In this document: positions 11,491 through 22,247 of the stretch, piece after piece | Layout: every line of letters begins with the position of its first letter | How positions within the stretch are numbered: the stretch's first letter is position 1 | Made by a program: the position numbers and the translations under genes | Notes under the pieces: model-generated | Told to the model about the DNA's origin: nothing | Seen by the model: the letters and a program-made list of their open reading frames with translations, nothing else | Databases searched by the model: none | From: Takakia lepidozioides | Lineage: Eukaryota > Streptophyta > Takakiopsida > Takakiales > Takakiaceae | NCBI GenBank assembly: GCA_030704615.1 | Contig: CM060731.1 | Coordinates: 11,966,001 to 12,030,000, forward strand | Direction of reading: 5' to 3' | DNA length: 64,000 nt

Positions 11491-12741
11491 GTGGCAAGTT
11501 CTGTACATCATCATTCGCAATTCGTGAGTTTGAAGCCTGTTGGAAGATTCCAAGTATCCTTCAAATCAGCAGCCTATTTCTGAAAGATATTCGGTTCTGG
11601 ATATTGGGCAGAATGACATCTCAGGCAGGACCAGGTTTGGTCGCTTACTAAGTACTGCTCGGTACAATCGCTGGCGACTGAACAGACTGCCCCAGCATGA
11701 TCTTCAACATCATGGATTTTTGTATAGAAAATCTATGAACTGAACATGCGCCTGCTGCCGCTTGGCGCTATATTGTGTAGTAAGTTTGATCGATGCACAT
11801 GTTCTTCCTCCAAAACTGACTCTTGCTTTACATGACCTTGAAGGACTGGAAAGTGACAAAGGCTTTTACCATCGTGCCTTGAAATTTTGGAATTCACTTA
11901 ACATGCGAGTCATCAAAATTTCACACAGTTCATGGATTCTCAGGACGTAAAGGAAGAGAAGGCTCAAAAATCTCAGGTGTCTCACCGTACTGGTTGAAGT
12001 CGAGATGCTCAAAGATGGTAGTGATCTTGGAGCCAAGGTGATGGAGAACACCAAGACAGTCGCTCTTCCCCCATGTGGAAATCCTAGAAACCGGGCGCAG
12101 AGACCGTGAATGCTCAGCGCACTGACCGGCAATGGTGTAGCTCATGCTCACTCTAGCACTATATTATCCTCACATGTGAATGTCTAGAGCTTCACTGGCT
12201 ATCCAGCAATGAGTTTGCGGACCAGGGTTTCATGGAGGAGCATTCCAGATTGGACCCAGGGCTCGCACCGAGCATCGTGCAAAATTGTTTGAAGTACGTG
12301 ATGCGGGCTGCTGCCAGATCAGTGTTCTTGCCGCACTCGATGCCACCATTGATAATATTGATGGTAACCCCGAAACCGGGCAACCTACCAGCTGCACTGT
12401 CCGCACTGGACGGTTGCCAGTTTCCAACCATCACATCATGTATGGAGGGAATGACGCTGTTCCCACTGTTCCAGAACCAGAGGCTGGCCTTGAAGGATGT
12501 CACAGCATTTGTTGCCACCAAGTCTGGGGTGTTAAGAATACCCAGCTGCAAGGCGGCGTCGCAGACACCGTAATTGTAATTCCTGTTGACAAGAACCTTC
12601 GCCCCGTTCAGATCGCATTGCAAGTGTTCGCACCGTGACACATTAATCAGCTGTGATACACACCTCGCAGTACTAGTTTGAACAATTGATAGAATCTACA
12701 GCTCTTCTTAGCACTTTTAAAGGTCTTATATAAGGTTACCA
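11491..12741. repeat. Segmental duplication, copy A (source: chitinase exon 3, intron 2 and 3' flank)
   Basis: Nearly identical to 36937-38181 apart from small indels. The shared part begins at GTGGCAAGTTCTGTACATCA and ends at the exon 2/intron 2 border of the chitinase gene. Copy A is the source because only here is it joined to exons 1 and 2. Confidence 0.9.
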
Positions 12742-13595
12742 GGAGAGTTGTAGAGGACCTCGCCCGTAGAACTTGTTCCCATTACAGGGATACTGTGTGT
12801 AGCTTGTGTCACAGTAATCATAACTTTGATCAATTTCTCTGATATATTGTAACCCTGCAAGCGTTAAGGAAAAACCCTCCCCAAGATGCACACGCGTTGT
12901 CAGAATGGATGCAACGAGCAATTTATCTTAACCTAGGGACAGGTCCAGAAGGCTCCATGATATGATCTCGACTGTCTATGAAACTGATTTAGTAGCAAAT
13001 GTCGTTTAGAAAACAATTGCTAAATAAGGGGAAGTGCTCTTACTTACGCTAGCTTCGTCGGAGTCTCTCTGCTAAACGTCAGGCCCATCTAGAGTGTTTA
13101 GAGGTCTACATTTTTAGTATCAGCAGCTACTCGAGCTCAGGAATTCCTTGGCAACAGGCATAAAAGTTTGGATTCAAAACGCGCAGGCTTACCAGCAGTT
13201 TCTTGCTGGACATGTGCAGCATATGCAGCAATCTCCCTCAATTGCACTGCAGAACTGCCAGTAGTTCCGAATTTTGGGAAGCTTTCTGCGGCTGTAATGA
13301 AAGCACTGTATGTGTAGAATTGGTTTCTATTGGGCCACAGTTTTGCAAACATATCGCTTGTAACAACACTTCCCAAACCACCACCGCCGCCGCCCCCCTG
13401 CCCCTCACAGGGACCATTTTGGCAGCCATCACCGCAGTACGCATTGGTTGTCCCACAGTAACCAAACTGGCTGCAGCAGTCGTTGGAATCGGGACAAGGT
13501 GAGCTTCCACTGCACTCACCCTGTGCTATCACATAGTTCACTAGGCTCAGCAATGCCAGCAACCCAAGGACGAACCAACGCACAGGCACTCCCAT
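12192..13595 (-). CDS. GH19 chitinase with hevein (CBM18) domain, three exons, complete
   Basis: Secreted endochitinase hydrolysing beta-1,4 GlcNAc bonds of chitin, a typical defence enzyme. Exons 13193-13595, 12740-12854 and 12192-12582 join in phase to 909 nt, 302 residues. Residues 1-24 form a signal peptide (hydrophobic core [10 protein letters not shown], cleavage after IA). Residues 25-64 are a hevein domain with all eight cysteines (28, 34, 40, 41, 47, 54, 58, 63). A poly-Gly linker follows, then the GH19 catalytic domain. QQETAG gives the probable acid Glu132 and YIREID the probable base Glu141. This nine-residue spacing and the absence of the long loops after the first Glu are typical of loop-less class IV or moss chitinases. 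[18 protein letters not shown] and the late IINGGIECG motif are intact. There is no C-terminal vacuolar extension. A truncated copy of exon 3 lies at 37635-38025. Confidence 0.95.
13010..13075 (+). repeat. Fragment of SINE-family 3' end
   Basis: GGGGAAGTGCTCTTACTTACGC and the following CTTCGTCGGAGTC resemble the tail shared by copies at 22136-22247, 27590-27665, 35105-35281 (inverted) and 49500-49755. It lies in intron 1 of the chitinase gene. Confidence 0.45.
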
Positions 13596-13690
13596 TGTCG
13601 TCCCTACACTCTTCCAGCTTCTTGGGCTTGCCCGGCATACACAATCCAACCTTGTCAGTAACGTAAGAGAGGCTATGGATGCCGTGAAAT

Positions 13691-13715
13691 CTGATTGTAT
13701 ATATGTATATATATG
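13691..13715 (-). promoter_or_regulatory. TATA-rich element upstream of chitinase ATG
   Basis: On the minus strand the run TATATATACATATATACA lies about 100-120 bp before the chitinase ATG at 13595, a plausible TATA box distance for a gene with a short 5' UTR. Confidence 0.4.
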
Positions 13716-14286
13716 GCCCGGAAACCCCACATCCGCTGGATGTTCAGTCTGGCAAAGAGTAGTGCCTGCGTTACTCAAACTAGAACACTAGGTGTGGGAC
13801 CAGCAGCAGCTTGGTGGCTAAGACTGGTACTTGACGACGACACTCTGCCCCAAGTGAAAGTCGCACTGGCCGCCACTCACGTCTTTCAAGAGATTTTGAT
13901 TCCCGCTGGTAATTGGGAGCAGTGACCTCATGGAGAATATTCGTAGGTATCGAAATTTCTAACTCGTAGTAAATGAGCGCGGCACGTTCGTGACGATGTG
14001 GACCTTTTCTTCTTTTTTTCGTTTTTCGGAAAAGGAGCCCCACAGCGGCCTTTTTACCTTTAACTTCCTACAAGGTGAATTTTTCCACTGGCAAAAACTA
14101 CCCTAGGTGGTTATTTTTTCCACCTGTTGTGTCACTTTTTATTTTAATTTGATTAAAAAGGCCCCTGTTCCCCTTTCTCTTTAAAAAAAAAAAAAAAAAA
14201 AGTACTATGGAAGTAAGGGGAGGCTACCCACCTACCAGCATTCATCCACAAAAATTCATGGTACACATACATACCTACCTAGCCTC
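13716..14286. other. Chitinase upstream region
   Basis: No gene seen. It holds a 19-base A run near 14184-14202. On the plus strand it includes a short frame reading LPQVKVALAAT that resembles LPWVKVAVAAT near the start of the PPR protein at 39871-42489; this may be chance. Confidence 0.35.
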
Positions 14287-14851
14287 TAATTGGGAGTTTA
14301 AAGCTCACATGTGAGCCGGGCAATGGCCCCATGCACAGATGTTGGGCGCCCTGTGACCACCCGGCTGGTCCGGGTCTGCTCAGGTCAGGTTTGCTCACAC
14401 ATGTAAGATCCGGTCTGCTCCAGGGTAGGATCTGCTCAGTGCTGGCAGGTCGGGTATGCTCGTCGCGCCGCAGCCCGCCCGCAGGACTTAGGATTTTTTG
14501 CGGGAAAACTCACCCATCAAAAAGAGGGTCATTAATTACACAAGTTGAACCCACAACCTCATAGATACCACTAATTGTGCCTAACCACCACACTACCAGC
14601 TACCTACTACTACCCAATATTTTTTTTATGTCTTAACCTAGAAAATAGCCGCAGTCAGCCCCAATGCTGCCTAGGGTCACCCTACCTCGCGGCAAACCCA
14701 CCGGGCTGAGTCTCGTGGCATACCATACATGGCGGCAGACCCATGCTCGTGGCAGACCCACCCGGGCCGGCGGCGGGGTCACCCAGGGCGCCCGACGTCC
14801 GTGCATGGGGGCCGCTGCCTCGCTCACACGTGAGCCTTAAACTCCCAATTA
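14287..14851. mobile_element. 565-bp foldback/MITE-like element with long inverted repeats
   Basis: The left end TAATTGGGAGTTTAAAGCTC and the right end read in reverse (TAATTGGGAGTTTAAGGCTC) match. Similarity continues for about 85 bp through CACATGTGAGC, GGCCCCATGCAC and GGGCGCCCTG on both arms, then weakens into GGTCTGC-rich repeats. There is no coding capacity. An inverted SINE-like unit (14530-14602) sits near the centre. Target duplication is unclear. Confidence 0.8.
14530..14602 (-). repeat. tRNA-derived SINE-like unit inside the foldback element
   Basis: On the minus strand: GTAGTGTGGTGGTTAGGCAC (A-box-like) followed about 25 bases later by GTTGTGGGTTCAACTTGTG (B-box-like GGGTTCAA), the RNA polymerase III promoter layout of tRNA-derived SINEs. 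Confidence 0.5.
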
Positions 14852-15800
14852 TTCAACAATGAAAAGCCCTCTATACCATCTCCCCGAAATTTTCATCCTT
14901 GAGTTTGAGAGATTATATTGTTTTTTTTTTAGACATTTTTTTTTGTGTGTGTTTGAAAATATCATTTATTTGGTTTGATCAAGCATCTTAAAGGGCTTTT
15001 TGAATTTTCCAAAACAGCTACCCCAAATTTACGTAATGTATGGTACAAATGCAAAGTGCATGCCAAATTTCATATCAGACCAATATTTTACTACACAGGC
15101 TGCTTTGTTTTGGTGAGGGTTGACATATTGACCCCTCAAGCCCGAAGCATTACTCCCAAACATGTTGTCCCAAAAACCATAATTACACAAATCCCTCCGG
15201 TGAGGTGTCTTACAATACCCATAAGCACTAGGAAAATTTTCAAAAAGATCTAGCCGTGAAAACTGAATTTCAAATAGGTCGAGTAGCATCAAACAGTCAC
15301 TGGCATCCCTCAAGCAATACGCTTCAATGGCCCAATGAGGGGGGCCCACGTTTCAAGTCAACTCCCCTCCACCCAATAATTTCCTGACCCCTAAGAAAAA
15401 TTTGGAGGTCACATGCCTGCTCCAAATGGCATGCAAGAAATTGGAGTGGGTCACCTCATGCGCTATAAATGCTCAGAAGGAATGAATGTAGAAAAACTTC
15501 ATCTACAAAAGTTAGGATGGTCCATTCAAACAGCGCAACCTGAAACGCAACGTCCTGAAACGGGTCACATATGAAGTTAAGGGTTAATCAAATTAAGAAA
15601 GAGATGCAATATGAAAACATAACCCTGAGAACAACGGGGAACCCTATAAAGCACTGCCAAAAAAAATTGTTTGTACTTATCGTGCCGTTAAAAAGCAAAA
15701 CTCATCGGAATGCACCCATCAGCTTCCCTCGAGTGCATTCCGAAATGCAGAATGCACAAGCCATTAGATTTTTCTTAAAACAATTTGGCATTTCTTTACG
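14852..15800. other. Unassigned non-coding sequence
   Basis: AT-rich with T runs near 14930 and a small CGGAATGCA/TGCATTCCG inverted pair near 15708-15741. No gene or complete element seen. Confidence 0.3.
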
Positions 15801-15917
15801 TAGGGTAATGCCCCTCGTGTGGGGCATTCCCGGATTTTCGGGCCTTCCCGTGGAGCTACCGCCCTCGGCGTCATGCCCTTAAATCCGGGAATGCCCTTCA
15901 CTCAGGGCATTACCCTA
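15801..15917. mobile_element. 117-bp hairpin MITE
   Basis: TAGGGTAATGCCCC at 15801 and GGGCATTACCCTA ending 15917 are inverted ends. The arms pair almost throughout, about 42 bases each, including GGGGCATTCCCGGATTT against AAATCCGGGAATGCCC, leaving a loop of about 33 bases. Too short to encode a protein; a non-autonomous DNA element is the simplest reading. Confidence 0.7.
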
Positions 15918-17043
15918 TACATAACCAACAAGCAAGAAACTAATACCTAATAAGAGCCACGTCCTTCCGTGTGTACCCGGCCCAGGGAGCATAGGGACAA
16001 AAATGGCAAGGTCAGCTGAGCACTTCCATGTCCGAGGCGGGCCGGGAGCAAATCAGTACGTTTGTAGCGCGGATGGAGCTCGAGGGATGGTCCCTGTGAA
16101 CTGAATGCACTGAGTTCTGACTTGCATGTGTCGATTGTTGGCCCACCACTGCTACAGGCGGGTTTCCCTGCGAGGGTTAGCTTGGGGACGCCATGGATCG
16201 TCCCAATATGTTGGTCAATGTGGTAGAGCTAGTTCTCCACTGCAACCACCCTATAATTTTGGGTTGCGGGTAACTAGACATAACCAAAGGGTTAAGGTAG
16301 TTACACCCAAATGTGAGCATTTAAGCATTGGGGCCCACTCAAAGGGTGCAGATACAACGAAAATTGTAGGAGCAGATTAGCAATTCAACAATGAGTTTGT
16401 GATATCAATTGTAAAATTTTGGAATGAGTTGGCTAATTATTATGAATTATCAAAGTCTGCGTACACATCATCCCAAATCTGAGTAGTAGAGGGGGCTATA
16501 AAAGACAAAAGTTGATACTTAAAAAGATTGTGTATATGGCATGTCTTGCACGAGTTATGCATCTAAACTTAACTCCATTGACCAACTATCAGAGCCCATA
16601 AAGACACCTCAAAGCCTGGCCCACTAAAGCAAAAGGGGTATCCTATGGTGTTGAAACCAATTAAAGTGTCTGACATTAATGAGGCCTGGTCAGCCCAAAT
16701 TCAACTCCAAAATGTGTCAAACTGAAATCCGTCTCAATGAAAATGTGAGCAGGCAAATAGATAGTATAAATCTGCCCATGGTGTTGCTCACACCATGTCC
16801 TTCCCTAATCTGTCATTTTGTGCACCCAGGTATCTCCTCGATTGGCCGACAACAGCTCTCGTCCTCCCGCCATTTTCGTGGTCATCTTCTTCCATGTTGC
16901 TCCTCCTTCCCACCACCATGGTCCGCTGCTACAGACCTTTTACTCCATTGCAGGTGGTCCCACTCTTGATTGATGCGCCCATAGGGGAGAGATGAGGGTG
17001 AAACGGCTGTTGTCTTCACCACGCTGCTTGGCCCGGCGTTTGG
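15918..17043. other. Non-coding region left of pogo-like transposase remnant
   Basis: No gene seen. It may contain the 3' end of the pogo-like transposon, but I could not identify its terminal inverted repeat. Confidence 0.3.
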
Positions 17044-18404
17044 CTATGGCCATTTTTTGATTATGCTTGCACACGGCTGTAGCCCACCCACAGAATGGGG
17101 GGACCCAAGCACCTGGTGGAGATGGAATGTTGTTTTTATGGCTGCATGTAGTTTATCCCCTGCCTCTGCACAGGCCTTCGCTGACCAGCGCATGCCGAAG
17201 GCTTTCTTGGCCTGACGTTCCTCAGCGCAGGCCCGCTTAGCCTCGGCTTGAGTGTTTTTTTTTGCTGCACGTTTGGTTTTGGCTCCAAGGGTGTCCTCTT
17301 TCTTCCGCTCACGAGCTTTAATGGCCTCCTCTTTTAGTCTAGCTTTTTGTTCCAAAGATGCTAAGTATACATCTAATGTCATGATTATTCACTTGCTATA
17401 GTCTATGATGGGATCGTTGGCATTCAATCTTACCCTCATGTTTGTATGTGCAGGTGCCTCTGGTAGCGTAAGGAAGCGCGAGATTGAGCTTGGCCTTGGC
17501 AGGGATGGCTGACCCACCACCAGCGAGGAGTCATCGTCGACCTCCATGGGCTCATGACTCGTCCCCACTGCCTCCTCTTCATCGTCATCGACGTCATTGG
17601 GCTGAACTTGGTCGTCCCCATCGTCAACCCACAAAAAGTAGTGGTGCTGGTCTTCGGTTGTATCCGACACACAAGTGCCCAATATCTCTTCCACGTGAAG
17701 CTTTGAAACCAGGCCTTCTTCCTCTAGTTCTGGAGTGGTAGAATGCATGGGGTCTGTGCAGGTCTGCTCTTCTATTTGGTTTGAGAAACACTCAGATGGG
17801 CCCATCTTTCCCACCATAGCTTCAGAATTGAGTGGCCAAATGTCTGTAGTCTTGAACCCCTTTGCAATGTGGTGGGGGGTTAGCCCCTTCTTCAAGGCAA
17901 AGTGAGACCCATTGGGCCAGATCTTCCTTGAGAGCTCCTCTCCTTTGTGAGCCATGGTCTATACATCTTTGTACTTCCGGAAAGCTGTCTTGAATGGCTT
18001 GAACACAGCCACATCAAGAGGCTAGAGTGCATGGGAAGTGTGGGAAGGAAGTGTAATCACGTCCAGTCCTACTGATCTAGCTTGTTTGACAACATCTATA
18101 GTGACATGCGAGTTATGACCATCCAAGATCAGCAAATGCCTATTTGTGACCGAGATCTCGTTGCCCATTGCCTTTGCTGACTCCAAGAAATGTGAGATCC
18201 ATTTGTGAAATAATATTGATGTCATCCATGCCTTCTTTTGCATTGCCATTGTAGCACTAGATTCTTACGACGAAATCTTTTACCTTTGAAAATGTAGAAG
18301 TTCGGAATATGACTTCTTGCAGCGTTCATGCAGGTGAGAACACTCAACCATTCGTGTTGATCTGGCGTTATCGAATGGACAGCTCTTGAACCAACCTTGG
18401 CAAT
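17044..18404 (-). pseudogene. Pogo/Tigger-like DNA transposase, C-terminal part (DDE domain), broken
   Basis: Reading from 18404 downward: AKVGSRAVHSITPDQHEWLS, then ARSHIPNFYIFKGKRF, then the DDE_1-type core HLLILDGHNSHVTIDVVKQA (second catalytic Asp in LDGHNSH), then LPSHTSHAL and PLDVAVFKPFKTAFRKYKD (third Asp in PLD). Decay is visible: the Gln expected in HALQPLD is a TAG, and a second TAG follows KYKDV, before an open stretch with an acidic region (WVDDGDDQVQPNDVDDDEEE). Another stop at 17389 separates a basic coiled-coil tail (EEAIKARERKKEDTLGAKTK) ending at 17044. The matching N-terminal half is at 19441-20262 and the first-Asp segment is inverted at 19318-19395. Confidence 0.8.
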
Positions 18405-19317
18405 TGAAGGAGAGATAAGCAGTTACCCACCACATTTTTATGAAGAAAGAGAAGGAGAAATGGAAATCCTAGATGAACCAGCCACTGTGAGTTTACAGGA
18501 TGAAGTGGTGACTGGTTGGACAATCACAGCTGATGAGCAGGTGAGAGAAGTGAATGTGGGAACTGAAGAGGAACCGAGGATGGTGAAGGTAGGAGCTGAT
18601 TTGGAGCCAGAATTCTTTGAGGAAGCTAAGAGTTTGTTCATCAAATACAGAGATGTATTTGCTTGGAGCTACGAGGATCTAAAAGGGATACCACCTGAGA
18701 TCTGTCAGCATAAGTTTGAATTGGAACCAGGGTCAGTACCAATCAAACAGGCAAGGTACACAATGAATCCCAACTATGCACAGAAGGTTGGAAAAGAGAT
18801 CAAGAAGTTGGCTGAGGCTAAGTTTATATACCCAATAGAGTATACAACTTGGTTGTCACCATTGTGATAGTTCCCAAGAAGAATGGTAAACTGAGAGTTT
18901 GTGTGAACTATAAGAAGTTGAATGCTTGCACGAAGAAAGATCCATTTCCCTTGCCATTCACAAAACCAGTATTTGACACTGTGGCAGGCCATGAGATGTA
19001 CTCATTCATGGATGGCTTCAATGGTTATAATCAAGTGCAAGTGGCAGAAGAAGACCAGGGAAAGACAGCTTTCATCACAGACTGGGGTGCTTATGCATAC
19101 AAAGTCATGCCTTTTGGACTTTGTAATGCACCAGCAACCTTTCAGAGAGTGATAAGTGAATCTTTTCATGAGTATCTAGATGATTTCATGCAGGTGTTCT
19201 TGGATGATTTCAGTGTGTACAGCTCTAAGAATGAGCACTTGCATAAATTGGAGTTATGTCTGGCCAGATGCAGAATGAGAGGTCTGGGCCTGAATCCAGA
19301 GAAGTGTACTTTCTATG
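18405..19317 (+). pseudogene. Ty3/gypsy reverse-transcriptase fragment inserted in the pogo-like element
   Basis: Plus-strand pol fragment: LFIKYRDVFAWSYEDLKGIP, EYTTWLSPL, then VPKKNGKLRVCVNYKKLNAC, FMDGFNGYNQ, MPFGLCNAPATFQR and the active-site box VFLDDFSVYS, ending at NPEKCTFYV. A one-base loss after TTWLSPL breaks the frame near 18867. No LTR, protease, RNase H or integrase is attached. It differs from the chromovirus at 26.1 kb (YIDDILVYS), so it is a separate lineage. Boundaries are where similarity to the flanking transposase ends. Confidence 0.85.
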
Positions 19318-19400
19318 TGAACTATGGGGCTGACAAGATCTGGAATTGCGACGAGTCAGGGCCCAAGCTTGGCAAAATGGAGGTACTGTGGTGGACATGA
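19318..19400 (+). pseudogene. Inverted transposase segment carrying the first catalytic Asp
   Basis: Plus strand reads YGADKIWNCDESGPKLGK, which is the NCDESG (first catalytic Asp) motif of pogo-like transposases. The rest of the same transposase is on the minus strand on both sides, so this piece is flipped relative to its gene. Confidence 0.7.
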
Positions 19401-19440
19401 CAGTACTCTAAGAATCTCCCACCCATTGACGTGTTCATCT

Positions 19441-20262
19441 CTACACTAGTCTCTGTTTGTTGTACTTTTCTGTCAAATTAGCATAGAATGACATTTGAAC
19501 ATTTTCAGGACATAGTCCCTTGGCCCTTCCACTCTCAAGTCCTTGAGCTACTCTGAGACTTAGGTATGGATGTCTAGATCTGAACCATCTCACCCACCCC
19601 CAGCCAGGGATCCTTTGTGTGAAAGGTGTGAGCCGTTCTTGAGTAAGTTCTGCTACCTTGAGACGGAGTTGGGTCAGTGTCAATGGGTGACCAATATCTT
19701 GCATTTTTTCAATGTACTTCACTAGTTCATCCTCCTCCTTGGCATCTAGCGTTCCCTTGCTACCTCTCTTCCTTGTTATAATTCCATACCAATGGTTTCG
19801 TAGACTAGTTGCAGGTACCCCAAACATCCGTGCCGCAGATCTGATGTCGTCCCCACGATCAATAACTGCCATGGCTCCTTGGAGCTGCACATCAGTCCAG
19901 TTCCCGTTTTTATGTGGACGTGGTCCTCTTCTTGGTCGCCATCCCGTCCTAGCAGGAATGTCTTCATTACTCTCCACATTGAAATTAGCTAGATCTGATG
20001 GTCTTTTTGTTGCATGTGTAGTTATATCGATCATCACTTCAGGTGGAAACTCTTCTGTAGATCCATGACCAACTTGAAATTCAACATTGGAATCCTGCCC
20101 TTGGCCCCATTGATAATATTGATCACTCTCGTCTTCACTTTGACTGCCCTCATTTGCTGCATGTTCACAACGCTCATTGTATGCACGATCAGAGTCATTA
20201 GTCTGGCTGTCAATCTCTACTGTGTTGTCACCCTCATCAACTACCTCAGAGTTTGGCAGCAA
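19441..20262 (-). pseudogene. Pogo/Tigger-like DNA transposase, N-terminal DNA-binding part
   Basis: Open frame of about 273 codons with no ATG at its very beginning; the first good Met precedes IDITTHATKRPSDLANF. An acidic N-terminal region is followed by a psq-type helix-turn-helix (NGNWTDVQLQGAMAVIDRGD, SAARMFGVPATSLRNHW). A CENP-B/Tc5-type helix-turn-helix follows (KEEDELVKYIEKMQDIGHPL, then GWGWVRWFRSRHPYLSLR). The frame stops right after LTEKYNKQRLV, just before the segment that should carry NCDESG. This is the domain order of pogo/jerky-family transposases. The element cannot produce a whole transposase as arranged. Confidence 0.85.
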
Positions 20263-22135
20263 TCGGAAAGCTTGGCTTGGTCCATGGCTACTGCAGCAAA
20301 CACACGTCTCGATCCTCTGATCTGAATCCTAGCAACTATCTTAAGTCTGCACTAAGCCTAAACTGATCCAGGAATCATCTCTAAGCTACGCAACCCCCTC
20401 ACGGATCGTGCACTGCAGTTAGCGAGATATGTGTATCGTAGTCATTCATAGTTTTCAGCGCGAGTTTCAAATGGCCCCCTATGAATTTCAAATGGGCAGC
20501 CTATGAATTTGAATGTGAGCAGCCGCCCAGCACTGAATGAAAATTACATCGCCGCAAATCTCACCCACTTGGGCCTTCATACAGTGTTAATTAAGTTAAG
20601 AACGTGTGTACACCAAAACCTCAGCTTTAGGGCAGTTGCATGATTGGGTGGATCAAAAGCGGCACATGTTGAGTCCACTGGAAGTCCATGATTTTTATTT
20701 TTTTATTTTTTGTTGAGTCTATTGCTTTCAGTTTATTTTTTAGAGATAGATAGTAGTATGCATCACATTTTTAGTAAAGAGTCCCTCCTCAAATATTGAA
20801 AACATTCTTTACTAGATATTTTAATCTTTAATTTGAAAAACCATTTAAACGTCAAAATCTAGAGTTTACAACCACTTGTCCATATACCACATGGCACCTC
20901 TAGATTATAGGTTTGTATGCCTTTTTAGTAAAAAACGACACCTCAAAAAACTCAAAACATAAGATGTTATGGACTAGAGCAAATCAACATGTTTTTTTGT
21001 GCAAAATAGTCCATAGCTCTCAATTCCTAAGATAACTAGTCCATATAAAAGTGGATTTGGGTTGGATTTAAAAGTGGCACCCCTAGTGTGATTTCCTTTG
21101 TGCCAGTATATGAATGTACATGATATTTTTTTTGTTCATAAGATTTTATGTGTAACATCTGCACTCCACAGTAATCAACTTTAAAAGTCCATGGCTCTTT
21201 GGTACATGATTGTTTTTGCAATCTAACAATTGGTACACATACCTATTGTACTTAGAAACCCTATACCATATAAATTTAGATGAAATATTGAGTTGTTGGA
21301 CAAATATGGGTAAAACCATGGGGAGAGGTCACTGCAGAAACTGCCATGTTACACAAATACTGAGACACCCAATCCTGCAAATACCCTTTATTAAGATGCA
21401 GCCCTAATCAAGTTACACATCGTATAATATTATGTACGCGTATGGTCACGTAACAAATCTACATGTAGAGGAGGATGCCCATAAGTGCATCCAATCTAGC
21501 CCATTGAATGCAGTGTCTCTATTTTAAGGGGTGTATGAACCCACTTTATGGCCCAAAAATAGGGGTCCATTTCAAGACCTGCTCATATTTGGGTGTAACT
21601 ACCTTAGACAACTCCACAAAATTCTCATTTCACATCCGAAATCCATATGGTTTAATCTCATCAATGCTGCAAGCACGTTCCAAAGGTCGCCCACCGGACC
21701 ACACTATACCCCCATGGCTGCTACCGTGTGTATGCTCCCTAGCAAGGCTATGCCCAGATGTTTTGCTAGTCTAGGGACTTCATGTACTGGCGTTGCCACC
21801 GACAAAACCACTTCCATCTCTCAAAATACATTTTTTGGAATTCGCATTCTGCCATGATCGAAATCCAGATCAATCAATTATGTACAAACACGAAAAATAT
21901 GACCCAATCATACATGCCCTCCGTCAGCGAGCTGGAACACGACACCTCTGACCATCATTACTGCGGTGTCAGGGGGGGTGCTTATACCCATAATATCCAA
22001 GGTTTGAAAGATAATCTCAACCTACCACCCAAATACACCACACCTCTACTACGAGCCTTACATTTCACGACTATTTAAACATCACTCACATCCCTAATCC
22101 TCAATAAACGTAAGATTGAAAGTGGCCAGCTAGCC
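20263..22135. other. AT-rich non-coding region right of pogo-like element
   Basis: Contains a near-duplicate pair ATGAATTTCAAATGGGC / ATGAATTTGAATGTGAGC near 20481-20520. No gene, LTR or tRNA seen; the outer end of the pogo-like element should lie in its first few hundred bases. Confidence 0.3.
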
Positions 22136-22247
22136 ACTGTGTGACAGGTTACGGTGCGAATAGAGCGCACCCCCGAAAGGGGGCAGTAACTGCAAGGGGA
22201 AGAGGCTCTTATTTACGCTAGGTTCGGTTGGCGTCATATAGGTATGG
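22136..22247 (+). repeat. SINE-family 3' region
   Basis: CACCCCCGAAAGGGGGCAGT then CTCTTATTTACGCTAGGTTC and GGCGTCAT. The same order occurs at 27590-27665. Confidence 0.5.

Noticed and set aside
12232..12638. Two overlapping plus-strand open frames of about 115 codons
   Set aside because: They are the antisense of chitinase exon 3; the minus strand carries the clear GH19 protein.
13780..13900. Resemblance of LPQVKVALAAT (plus strand) to the PPR protein N-terminus LPWVKVAVAAT
   Set aside because: Only about ten residues, with no similar sequence on either side; probably chance.
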